A stretch of 35,764 nt of DNA from an uncultured Prevotellaceae bacterium. Lineage in GTDB: Bacteria; Bacteroidota; Bacteroidia; Bacteroidales; Muribaculaceae. The DNA lies in NCBI GenBank assembly GCA_946186575.1, contig CAMHNO010000025.1:1-35764 (forward strand), given 5' to 3'. Shown here in pieces: positions 1-10,500 of the stretch (position 1 is its first letter; every line of letters starts with the position of its first letter). Below the pieces are notes generated by a model. That model was not told where the DNA came from and did no database searches. It worked only from the letters and a program-made list of their open reading frames with translations. The position numbers and the translations under genes are program-made.

Positions 1-1544
<1,544 letters not shown>

Positions 1545-1600
1545 AATTCTTTTTATGCGATTATATTATGATTATTGTAGCATCTTTAATATTCAAACTG

Positions 1601-1608
1601 CAAAATTA
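1601..1608 (-). promoter_or_regulatory. Putative -7 element for valS
   Basis: Read on the minus strand this is TAATTTTG, matching the Bacteroidetes -7 consensus TAnnTTTG. It lies ~57 nt upstream of the valS start. No TTTG is found at the expected -33 distance, so support is partial. Confidence 0.4.
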
Positions 1609-1661
1609 ACAAAAAAAATTCACATATCAGATATTATAATGCCAGAAATCAATGTCAGTTG

Positions 1662-2993
1662 TTAGATTTCGGATTTCTTGAGTTTGAACTCGATGTGGTG
1701 GAACTTGTGCAGGGCGTAGATGATGCAGGCCTCGATGAGATAGGCAATCAGGTAGCTGTACCAGATAGCATTGGGGGCAACCTTTGCCATAATCCACAGC
1801 ACAGGAATCACCGTGAGCGAGAGGATGAAAGAAATGAAGAGCGCCATGCGGTGGTGGCTGTAGAGCTTGTAGATGATCATGAGCACATAGATGTAGCTGA
1901 AGAGGATGAAGCTCAGCGCAAACACGCGCAGCGCATGGCTGCTCTGGGCAAGCATCTCGGGCTCGTTGCAGCCAAAGAGCTCGGCGATGCCTTGAGGCCA
2001 CACCCACACCAGAGCGCATGTTACCACCATCGACACGGTGATGAAGCGCAGCCCCTTGTAGATGACTGTCCTCACTCCACTGTCGTCGCCCTTGCCCACC
2101 TGGATGGCTCCGAGCGACTGGAGTGTTTGGCATGTGCCCGAGATGAAGAGATTGTACACTTGCAGCAGGTTCATGCACAGGGCAAACACGAAGATGCCCG
2201 TGCGGCCAGTGGTGGAGAGCACGATGGTGTTGGCGCTAAGCAAGAGCAGTGTGAGGCATATCGAGGCCATTGCCAGCGGAGCTCCCTGTGATGCTATGCG
2301 ACGCCACATTGCCAACAGTCCGCCACCGCCAAACACGAGTCTCAGTCGCCTGTTCTCGGGCTTGCGCCAGTGGCTTAGCAGGATGGCGATGCCCACGAGG
2401 TGTCCCACTACGGTTGCGGCGCTCGAACCGGTGATGCCCCAGTCGAATACTTGGATAAACACGATGTCGAGCAGCAAGTTGACCACGTTGTCCACTATCA
2501 CCGCCATCGACACCAACTTGGGGCTACCATCCACGCCCACCATGGTCGAGAGGCCCCACATCACTATGAATGCCGGGTTGCCAATGAGCAGCACTTGCAT
2601 GTAGTCTTGCGCAAGTGGGAGGATGTGCTCGTTGCTGCACAGCAGGCGAGCCGTCTGTGAGGGGAACAACAGCCCACCAAAGATGGTGAGCAGCAGTCCC
2701 AGGCCCGTGCTCAGTGTGAGAGCACGGGTGAAGAACCGTCGTGCGTCGGCTATGTTCTTCTTGCCCAGGGCATAGCCCACGAGCATTCCGGCACCGGCAT
2801 TGATGAGCAGGTGCAAGGTGAAGATAAACTGGTTGATGGGTTTCGACAGGTTGATGGCGCTCACGCCATCCTCGCTGATAAGGTTGCCCACGATGATGCC
2901 GTCCACCACGTTGCCCAAGCATCCCGAGAGGGCCACCAGGATGTAGGCCCACAAGTAGTTATAAAATTGCTTATTTATGCTATTGTCGCTCAT
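1662..2993 (-). CDS. MATE family efflux transporter
   Basis: 443-residue polytopic inner-membrane protein, the usual length for the MATE family. These transporters export cationic drugs or metabolites in exchange for Na+ or H+. The N-terminal sequence (GNVVDGIIVGNLISEDGVSA, then AGAGMLVGYALGKKN) is the characteristic first-repeat signature. About a dozen hydrophobic segments follow, with a second repeat from roughly residue 230. Its own promoter lies at 3031-3062. It ends 117 bp before valS and could be read through into it. The substrate cannot be told from sequence. It is about 4.5 kb beyond the 3' end of the NRPS gene and separated from it, so a role in exporting the NRPS product is only a possibility. 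Confidence 0.92.
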   Translation of the reverse strand: MSDNSINKQFYNYLWAYILVALSGCLGNVVDGIIVGNLISEDGVSAINLSKPINQFIFTLHLLINAGAGMLVGYALGKKNIADARRFFTRALTLSTGLGLLLTIFGGLLFPSQTARLLCSNEHILPLAQDYMQVLLIGNPAFIVMWGLSTMVGVDGSPKLVSMAVIVDNVVNLLLDIVFIQVFDWGITGSSAATVVGHLVGIAILLSHWRKPENRRLRLVFGGGGLLAMWRRIASQGAPLAMASICLTLLLLSANTIVLSTTGRTGIFVFALCMNLLQVYNLFISGTCQTLQSLGAIQVGKGDDSGVRTVIYKGLRFITVSMVVTCALVWVWPQGIAELFGCNEPEMLAQSSHALRVFALSFILFSYIYVLMIIYKLYSHHRMALFISFILSLTVIPVLWIMAKVAPNAIWYSYLIAYLIEACIIYALHKFHHIEFKLKKSEI

Positions 2994-3030
2994 GTTTCAA
3001 AAAAAGATATCAAAAAAGTCTCAAAACTCA

Positions 3031-3062
3031 CAAAAGTAGAATAATTCCCCAAATTATACAAA
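3031..3062 (-). promoter_or_regulatory. Bacteroidetes-type promoter for the MATE gene
   Basis: On the minus strand, TTTG (3062-3059), a 20-nt spacer, then TACTTTTG (3038-3031). This matches the TTTG-N19-21-TAnnTTTG consensus. It sits 38 nt upstream of the MATE start codon. Confidence 0.65.
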
Positions 3063-3144
3063 TCCTTTAATAGAAATTCTAAAATTTCACCAACTTAATG
3101 GGATTATGCATCTTTTCTGTAATTTTTTTAAAATAAGAAAGAAT

Positions 3145-3175
3145 TTTGTGGTTTGAGTATTATGGGGTAACTTTG
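3145..3175 (+). promoter_or_regulatory. Bacteroidetes-type promoter for the DUF6624 lipoprotein
   Basis: TTTG at 3145-3148, a 19-nt spacer, then TAACTTTG at 3168-3175. This fits the Bacteroidetes sigma-ABfr consensus well. The implied 5' leader is ~75 nt. Confidence 0.65.
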
Positions 3176-3256
3176 TGGCAAGATTTTAAATTTACGAGAA
3201 TCATCTTGTAGTACATCAACTTTTTTAGAAGAAGAAATAACAAGTAATTGAAGTCT

Positions 3257-4777
3257 ATGAAAAAATACATATTTATCTTATTGGTAACCTTGTGCCTCGC
3301 AAGTTGCGGGAGGTATCAGTTGCCATCATTTGGTTCTTCAAGCGATTGGGAATTAATCGACAACATGGTGATAAACAGCGATATGGCAGTTAACTTTGGT
3401 GGCAATGACATTCTTGCCAACGCCAGTAATGGAGACTATGACCTACACTTTATTACAAGTAAAGAAGGCTTTAATGCCTATGACCCTAAATGTGCCAAGT
3501 ATCTTGCCGACGTAGTCAAGCAGATACCCTTAAAAATTGATTCAATAGAGGTGATTCTTGCCGATCAATACCTGATTTTATCGACCAATGCCAATAGCGC
3601 GTGGGAGCCCGACTATGTGCGTCGTGCCGATGGCGCAATCCTAACCGTGCAGGCCAATCCTGTTCAGAGCCTCGTCCAGCCACAGGATGAATTGTGGCGC
3701 AACCTCATTATTAACAAGTCGAAACACCAAATCATTGTCGTTGACCGCCTGATAAAGAACAACAGGCACTATGCCATCGCCTATGTGCTACAGAGCGAGA
3801 GCAAGAGTTCGCCACTGTCGCGAAACATTCAATATGACATCACCAGTGCGCGTAATATCCAGTCAACTGGAACCATGCTCGAAGCCCTGATTAGCAAGTC
3901 GGTCGATGCTATGGTCGTCGAGGTCACAGCCATGAGTTATAACGATTACATAATGCAAGCCGACTCGTGTTTCATGCGAGGCAACTATGCTGAGAGCAGC
4001 AACGCTTTTGCCGAAGCATTCAAAATTAAGGATGCGATTCAGGGCACACACCTCTACAACGGTGCCTGTGCTGCGGCGATGGCAGGACTGAATGATGTAG
4101 CTTTTGAGCGGTTAAACATGCGACTCAACAGCGACCGCAATTGGTATGTTGACGATCCTAACCGCGACAGCGACTTAAGCAGCTTGCACAGCGACGTGAG
4201 GTGGAAAACCTATTGCGACACCATTATTGCTCGTCGCGACAGGATTGAGGCCTCATTCGACAAACCCTTGCAACGCAGGCTACAAGAGATTGGGCGTAGC
4301 GACCAGGAGGTGCGATATGAATTCCTTGCTGCCTACAATGCCCAACCTCGCAACCAGGCACTCGTCGATTCGCTTGTTGCCCAAATGCAACGTGTCGACA
4401 GCATCAACCAGTGTGCCATCAGCGAAATTCTCGACACGCGAGGTTTTGCGGGGCGCGACAAGGTGGGCGACGCATCGGCTGTGTATTGGCTTGTCATTCA
4501 GCATGCACCTGTTGAGATGCAGAAAAAGTATTTCCCTCTCTTTGTAGAAGCAATGGAGCGTGGCGACTTAGCTCGATCACAGGTGGCAATGATGGACGAC
4601 CGCATTGCCATGTTTGAGGGTCGGCCTCAGAAGTATGGCTCACAAATCGTGGAAAACGACAGGGGTGAACGTGTTATTTATCAACTCCTGGACCCCGCAC
4701 AAGTTGACGTGTGGCGCAAAGCAATGGACCTAAACCCACTGTCGGAGTACATGAAACAAATGGGAGTGGAGAAATAA
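3257..4777 (+). CDS. Lipoprotein with TPR-like region and C-terminal DUF6624 domain
   Basis: 506 residues from the ATG at 3257; an in-frame TTG at 3248 is a weaker choice. MKKYIFILLVTLCLASC is a lipoprotein signal ending in the LASC lipobox, so the mature protein should be membrane-anchored. The middle section (DSCFMRGNYAESSNAFAEAFKIK and following) looks like one or two tetratricopeptide-type helical hairpins. The C-terminal ~170 residues match DUF6624: a Q-rich helical start, then DKVGDASAVYWLVIQHA, then DDRIAMFEGRPQKYGSQ, ending with a pattern like LNPLSEYM. DUF6624 has no established function. The gene stands alone, with its own promoter and a strong terminator. Confidence 0.85.
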   Translation: MKKYIFILLVTLCLASCGRYQLPSFGSSSDWELIDNMVINSDMAVNFGGNDILANASNGDYDLHFITSKEGFNAYDPKCAKYLADVVKQIPLKIDSIEVILADQYLILSTNANSAWEPDYVRRADGAILTVQANPVQSLVQPQDELWRNLIINKSKHQIIVVDRLIKNNRHYAIAYVLQSESKSSPLSRNIQYDITSARNIQSTGTMLEALISKSVDAMVVEVTAMSYNDYIMQADSCFMRGNYAESSNAFAEAFKIKDAIQGTHLYNGACAAAMAGLNDVAFERLNMRLNSDRNWYVDDPNRDSDLSSLHSDVRWKTYCDTIIARRDRIEASFDKPLQRRLQEIGRSDQEVRYEFLAAYNAQPRNQALVDSLVAQMQRVDSINQCAISEILDTRGFAGRDKVGDASAVYWLVIQHAPVEMQKKYFPLFVEAMERGDLARSQVAMMDDRIAMFEGRPQKYGSQIVENDRGERVIYQLLDPAQVDVWRKAMDLNPLSEYMKQMGVEK

Positions 4778-4801
4778 AGAAAAGCCCACTCGGGCAAATG
4801 T

Positions 4802-4839
4802 AAAAAATGCACTCGCTTAGCACAGGCGAGTGCATTTTT
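4802..4839 (+). terminator. Rho-independent terminator after the DUF6624 gene
   Basis: TGCACTCGC (4808-4816) pairs perfectly with GCGAGTGCA (4826-4834), followed by TTTTT. The stem is preceded by AAAAAA, so it may also work on the minus strand. Confidence 0.8.
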
Positions 4840-4913
4840 ATTGGTGGTTAAGAAGTTTATTGGATGATAACGTTAAGCTATCGCTTGAAGTTGTTCACGT
4901 TAGGGATAACTTG

Positions 4914-5000
4914 AGCAAGCTCAGTACTCCTCTCACTTAAAAATGCGATTAAGTGAGATAAAGCATGAGCTTGCTAAATGCTTTGCGAGCGTGAGCATTT
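4914..5000 (-). terminator. Nested hairpins at the 3' end of the adhesin-like gene
   Basis: Three perfect inverted repeats lie just past the stop codon of the minus-strand gene: AAATGCT/AGCATTT (4976-4982 with 4994-5000), AGCAAGCTCA/TGAGCTTGCT (4914-4923 with 4966-4975), and within the last one CTCACTTAA/TTAAGTGAG (4932-4940 with 4949-4957). They probably protect or end the transcript. No long U-tract was seen, so classic intrinsic termination is uncertain. Confidence 0.45.
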
Positions 5001-7363
5001 TATCTAATCAGAACTTTCTTGTTGCCGTTCAGGTAGATGCCTGGAGTAACGGGCTTGCCATTGAGTTTCTGGCCGCTGATGGTGTACCAGTCGTTGCTGT
5101 GGTTGCTGCCGGCTGCAATTGTCTCGATGGCTGAGGGCGAGCCGATGATGTAATCACCAATCTTGCGAACGATGATGTTTTCGTTGGCGTCGGCCACAAC
5201 CACTGAGAGTTGGCCACTGACGTTGACGTTGATGCCTTGCTCGTCGTCATAGTCTACCCAGCCTTCGGGGGCCTTTGAACCAGCAGGAATGAACATATAC
5301 CAAACAGCGCCATTCTCGGGCATATTCTCTACAGTGACATGAACGATGGTAGGAGCATCATAGGTGCCAAAGTCATTGTCGAGAGTGATAACTGGCTCAG
5401 CATCGAGTGTGGTGAAGAAGGCCGAGGCGGTCCAGTCGGAGTCTTCGACATCCTCATAGATGGCCTGTACTTGTGCTTCGTAGTCGGTGCTGGGAGTCAA
5501 GCCCTCTATTGTGGTGGGGCTGGTCACGTTGCTCAGAGTAATCCACTCGCCAGCAGGAATCTCCTCTCCATCGAGCGAGATTGCGTCAACAAACAGGTAG
5601 TAGCCACTGTTGCCGCTACTCTCGTGACGGATGGCGATGTAGCCCTGCTGACCCTCATAAGCTGTCAAGTCGTAGCTTTGCTCTGCCCAGTTGTTAATGA
5701 TTCCCGAAGTGGCCACATTCTCGCCGAGAGCTGTGAAACTGGCAGGGTCGGAGCCATTGGTGGAAATCATCACGCTGAAATGCTCGATGTTGCTTGCTCC
5801 CAGGTCGGCGACATAGAACCTGAGAGTTCCCCTCAGGTCAAGTAGTGGACTGATGAGCCAGTTGTCGCCTGAGATATATCCCCAGTCATCATTAAGATAA
5901 CTCTTTGATGCCATAACATAATCGCCATCGGCAGCAACAAGTGGAATGCCACTCATCGAGTAGTTGTTCATATTCAACATTTCCCAGTTGACTTCATCGC
6001 CATCGTTATCGACTGCGGTCCAGCCCCCCAAATCATTCTCGAAGCTTTCCTGGTACAGCTTCACATAGCCGCCCTTAGTGCGATAGCGCAGATTGTAGGC
6101 CTCGGCCATGCCTGCCCAAGTGGCGTCGGCAGTGGTTGATGTAACGTTGCTCACAGCAAGGTTGGTGGGCTTGGGGTTAGGGTTGGATTCATAGGTGTAA
6201 GAGGCAAACTGGCCAGCAGCCGGTGGAGCGCCTGCAGGACTATTGTAGATGGTCTGGCCAAAAGGATCGGTGATTGAGAAGGAACATTCATTATCGTAGT
6301 TGCCCGACACCCAAACGAAGTTGTAGGTATCGCCCGGGCAGATGCCGATGGTGCCCGAAGCCGTTTGTGAGGTGACAGTAAGGGTCTGAATCACTTCGTT
6401 GGTTGCGGCATCAATCACATTGATAGACGCACCGTTCCATCCGTCACCATAGGAGTCGTTGAGGTTGTAGGTGATGAATCCCATGTCATCACATTTGAGA
6501 GTGGTAAATGATGTTGTGGCCCAGCTGCTCAGGTTTCCGTTGCCATAGTCGCCTTGAACGCGCACATTATAGGTGGTGTTGTTGTCAAGAGCGTCCAGCT
6601 CATAGTTTGTAGCGGTCAAAGGCACGGTGGTCCATTCCTCGTCGCTGGCCTTCTTGTACTCAAGATTCCAGGCAGTTTCATTGCCGCCAGGTTGCCAAGT
6701 GGCCTTGGCACTATTGGAAGCGATGTCGGTCACCTGCAAGTTCACAGGCTTGTAGTAAACTGGTCCCTCACTGGGAGTGTAAGTAAACGTGGTTTTTGGG
6801 ATAAAGTTGCGCTGTGTGGCGGTGGCATTATCCAGGGTGTAGGCGCTGTATCCCGAAATCGAGGCCCCCTCGACGTTCTGACCATAGAAATACATGTGCT
6901 TGTACTGAGCGTCGGTGGTGTTCTCAATGCCAATGAGCAGGTTTCCGCCATCATAAGAGTAAGGCGTGGTAAAGGTGATGGTGAGCAAGCCTCCGCCATC
7001 GGTTGCGACAAAGTCGAGCGTTCCTTGATAGACCATGGTGGCTGCACTCTTGGGCTCATAGGCGCTAATTGTGGTGTAGTCGACCTCCATCAGATAAACA
7101 TCGGCTGTAGAGAGCGATGTGTAGGGAATGTTCTCAGTGTTGGTGTAGAACGTCAAGGCACTGATAGTGCCTCCAATCATTTCCTCCAGATCGGTGGCAG
7201 GAATAACAGTTTGACATCTTGTGAAGTCGTCCCAATAATAAACGTAGGCAGGAACTTTGTCGTTGGTTGCTGTTCCATCATACACCGTCAGTTCGGCTGC
7301 AACAGCAGGCTTAAATGCTGCCATTAGGACAAGAACTAAAAAATAGAATAATTTCTTTTTCAT
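5000..7363 (-). CDS. Secreted multidomain adhesin-like protein (FN3, jelly-roll, T9SS-like tail)
   Basis: 787 residues. The signal peptide MKKKLFYFLVLVLMAAFKPAVA directs export. Residues ~25-200 form a beta-rich N-terminal domain. An FN3-type domain follows at ~208-290 (PVNLQVTDIASNSAKATW). A DSYGDGWNGA-containing beta domain lies at ~292-397. A second FN3 domain appears to be interrupted by a 'cleaved adhesin'/choice-of-anchor-J type jelly roll at ~440-600, which begins ESFENDLGGWTAVDNDGD. The C-terminal tail, WYTISGQKLNGKPVTPGIYL then a basic end, resembles type IX secretion sorting domains. A surface or extracellular binding role is inferred; no catalytic motif is visible. It lies downstream of the NRPS on the same strand but is separated from it by a terminator. 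Confidence 0.82.
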   Translation of the reverse strand: MKKKLFYFLVLVLMAAFKPAVAAELTVYDGTATNDKVPAYVYYWDDFTRCQTVIPATDLEEMIGGTISALTFYTNTENIPYTSLSTADVYLMEVDYTTISAYEPKSAATMVYQGTLDFVATDGGGLLTITFTTPYSYDGGNLLIGIENTTDAQYKHMYFYGQNVEGASISGYSAYTLDNATATQRNFIPKTTFTYTPSEGPVYYKPVNLQVTDIASNSAKATWQPGGNETAWNLEYKKASDEEWTTVPLTATNYELDALDNNTTYNVRVQGDYGNGNLSSWATTSFTTLKCDDMGFITYNLNDSYGDGWNGASINVIDAATNEVIQTLTVTSQTASGTIGICPGDTYNFVWVSGNYDNECSFSITDPFGQTIYNSPAGAPPAAGQFASYTYESNPNPKPTNLAVSNVTSTTADATWAGMAEAYNLRYRTKGGYVKLYQESFENDLGGWTAVDNDGDEVNWEMLNMNNYSMSGIPLVAADGDYVMASKSYLNDDWGYISGDNWLISPLLDLRGTLRFYVADLGASNIEHFSVMISTNGSDPASFTALGENVATSGIINNWAEQSYDLTAYEGQQGYIAIRHESSGNSGYYLFVDAISLDGEEIPAGEWITLSNVTSPTTIEGLTPSTDYEAQVQAIYEDVEDSDWTASAFFTTLDAEPVITLDNDFGTYDAPTIVHVTVENMPENGAVWYMFIPAGSKAPEGWVDYDDEQGINVNVSGQLSVVVADANENIIVRKIGDYIIGSPSAIETIAAGSNHSNDWYTISGQKLNGKPVTPGIYLNGNKKVLIR

Positions 7364-7452
7364 AAGCTGAATGTTTTGAGTTAATAATATAGGTAATTTA
7401 AAGAAGTAATCAAGCGAAAGAAAAGTGCAATATCATGACAATTGAAAGAAAA

Positions 7453-7488
7453 GTGTCCTCAAGGGAATCACTCTCCCCTTGAGAACAC
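7453..7488 (-). terminator. Intrinsic terminator of the NRPS operon
   Basis: GTGT-c-CTCAAGGG (7453-7465) pairs with CCCTTGAG-a-ACAC (7476-7488). On the minus strand the stem is followed by TTTTCTTTC. It lies 13 nt past the NRPS stop codon and separates it from the adhesin-like gene. Confidence 0.7.
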
Positions 7489-7500
7489 AGAGTTGGTGCG

Positions 7501-10500
7501 TTACTCCAGGTCGAAGAAGCCCAGGCCACCAATAGCTGTGAGCATCCGCTCCACATAATCCCACGAGGTGGGCGACCAGGCGAAGCCCAAACGGTAGAGC
7601 ACCTGGGTGGTGTAGTCGTTGTCGCGGGTCACGTCGGTAGTCTTTTGGCCATGCGCCATGTCCTGGTAGGCGAGCAGACTCGACATCTGCCGAGCCTTGG
7701 CTGGATCGTTCTTGGCCTCATCCATTGCCTTGTCGAAGTCTTCCTGCTCCACAAATCGGATTCCCTCGCCCACCGTGTGCAGTCCCATGAGCACGTCGCC
7801 CAGGAACTGAGTGTGGATGTTATAGGGATGGAACACGCAGCACTCGCGCGGTGTGGTGGCAAGCATCACGATGGCATGTGCCACCTCGTTGATTGGTGAG
7901 AACTCAACGCGCTTGTTGCGCATGCTGTAGGGGCACTCTCCCAGCATGTTGTAGACCTTGATGCGGCCCATGAAGGAGTTGGTCTGGAAGTTGGCTTGGA
8001 ACTCACCGTCGGTCGAGCGTGCCGCGAGGTTGCCCACGCGCATTATCTTGGCGCTGAGCCCCTGGTGGGCTACTGCGTCGAGAATAAGGCGCTCGGCCAT
8101 GAACTTGGAGTAGATGTACTTGTTGCCCAGGAACTGACCCATGAAGAGGCGTTGCTCGGTGAATACATCGTCGCGCGCCTCGCCTGCCCACAGGCCTCGG
8201 GTGCTGGCAGTGGAGATGTGAATCAGTTTAGCGTCTTTCTTCAGGCAGTAATCCACGCAGCGTTGAGCTCCGCCTATGTTCACATCCTCAATCTCGGTGC
8301 CCTCGCTAAAGTGCTTCACGATGGCAGCGCAGTTGACCACAGTGTCGATGTCGAGATTCTCGCCAAAGTCGCTCGTCACGTCACCCACCACGATGTGAAG
8401 GCGACTGCCAAAGAGATCTTGGAATGCGTTGGCAAAGTAGTAGTAGAGCAGTGTGCGCAAGCGGCTCTCGGCCTTCTCGGCATCCTTGCCGCGCACCAGA
8501 CAGTAGATGTTGCGTGCATCGCTGTCGATGAGTTCGCGCAGTATGTGTATGCCTAAGTAGCCCGTTGCGCCCGTTAGCAGCACATTTCCAAGTTGCTGGC
8601 GCTCGCCATGACGGAAGGCGTCGAGCGTACCAGCCTTGAGCACCTCGTTGATGGCGGTGTAGTCAAAGCCCTTCACCTCGTCGGGACCCTCGGCAACTGT
8701 CTCGCCTGTGACAAGGCTTGCCAGCTGTCGTGGAGTGGGATTGGCGAAAACGTCGCCGTAGGCCACGTGCATACCAGCTTTGTCGGCCTCGATGATCACG
8801 CGTGTCACCACAAGCGAGGTTCCGCCCAGCTCGAAGAAGTTGTCGGTAGCCCCCACCTTGTCCATTTGCAGGATGTCGGCAAATATTTCACAGAAGGTGC
8901 GCTCGGTGTCGGTTGCTGGCTCTTCGTAGGCCGATGCGATGGCAAGTTCGGGTTCGGGCAGTGCCTTCACGTCGGTCTTGCCGTTGGGGGTCATTGGCAT
9001 CTTGTCGAGCTGGCGATAAGCCGTTGGCACCATGTATTGAGTCAGGCTCTTTGAGATTTCGGCTTTGAGTGCGTCGGGAGCGATTTCACGGTCGGCAGTG
9101 TAGTAGGCGCACAAGTGCTCCTTGCCGCCAATCTTGCGAATCATGATAACCACCTTGTCGATGCCTTCAACACGGAGCATCACGTTCTCTATCTCGCCAA
9201 GCTCAATGCGCAATCCGCGCAGCTTGATTTGGTGGTCGGTGCGACCCAGAATCACCACGTCGCCGTCGGGTAGCCACTTGGCGTAGTCGCCACTCTTATA
9301 GATGCGAGTGCCGTGATAGTCGACGAATCGCTCACGGGTCATGTCGTCGAGGTTGTTATAGCCGCGTGCCACACCGCGGCCGCCAATGTAGAGCTCGCCC
9401 ACAACGCCCACAGGCAACTCATTGCCGTCGGTGTCAACGATGAATTCCTTGACGTTGAGCTGTGGCTTGCCCACAGTAACAATCGAGGCACGAGTGAGTT
9501 CTTTGTTGTTCGACGCCACAGTAATTTCGGTGGGACCGTAGCAGTTGAAGATGCGGGCCTTGGTCACCGAGCGCACTTGCTTGAGCAACTGGTCGCTGAA
9601 CTTCTCGCCACCGGCACGCACAATGGCGATGCCGGCAATGGCACGAGCAAAGTCGTCGCTCGTGAGCCACGTTTGCCAGCGCGATGGCGTGCCGCTCACC
9701 ATGTTGATGTGTTGCTCGGTGATGAGCGCAGCCAGGTCGAGCGGGTTGTTGGCCTGCTCCTCGGTGGCGACAATGAGCGTCTTGCCGTTATAATAGGCCA
9801 TGCCTATGTCTTGCAGTGCGGCGTCGAACGAGATGGTTGTCACACTCAGCACACGCTCGGCATCGGTGAGCACAGCGTTGGCAAACACATTGGCGGGATG
9901 CCCATAGAGGTAGTTGCAGATGCCTTCATGCCTCAGCATCACGCCCTTGGGTCGGCCTGTTGAGCCACTGGTGTAAATAAGGTAGGCAAGGTCGTCGGGA
10001 GTGATGTCGGGCTTGCAATACTCGGCATCGCTGGTGATTAGGTCTTCGACATTTATCGCTTTCTCGGCCGGAACGCTGTCAATCTTGTCGGCAGTGGTGA
10101 TGATGTAACGTGCCTCACTGTCCTCAAGAATGAGCTTAATGCGGTCGGCGGGATACTCTGGGTCGCAAGGTATGTAGGCTGCTCCCGTCTTCAGCACGCC
10201 AAAGAGTGCCAGAATCAGGCGGCTGGTGCGAGGCAGCAGCAGTGCCACGCGGTCGCGTTCTTTCACGCCACGAGCCTGCAGTGCCGCTGCAATGGTGGTG
10301 GTGACCTCATTCATCTCCTTATAGGAGAACTTGCCGTCGACGGCCACCAGAGCGTCGTGGTTTGGCTGAGAAGCTGCGAAGTGGCCTATGCACTCATGCA
10401 TCAGCTTGAATGGCGCGTCGCCGGTTGCCACCTCACGCAGCTTTGTGAGTTCGGCTTCTTGGTCGTTGCTCACGATTGAGATGTGACGCACGTTCTCACT

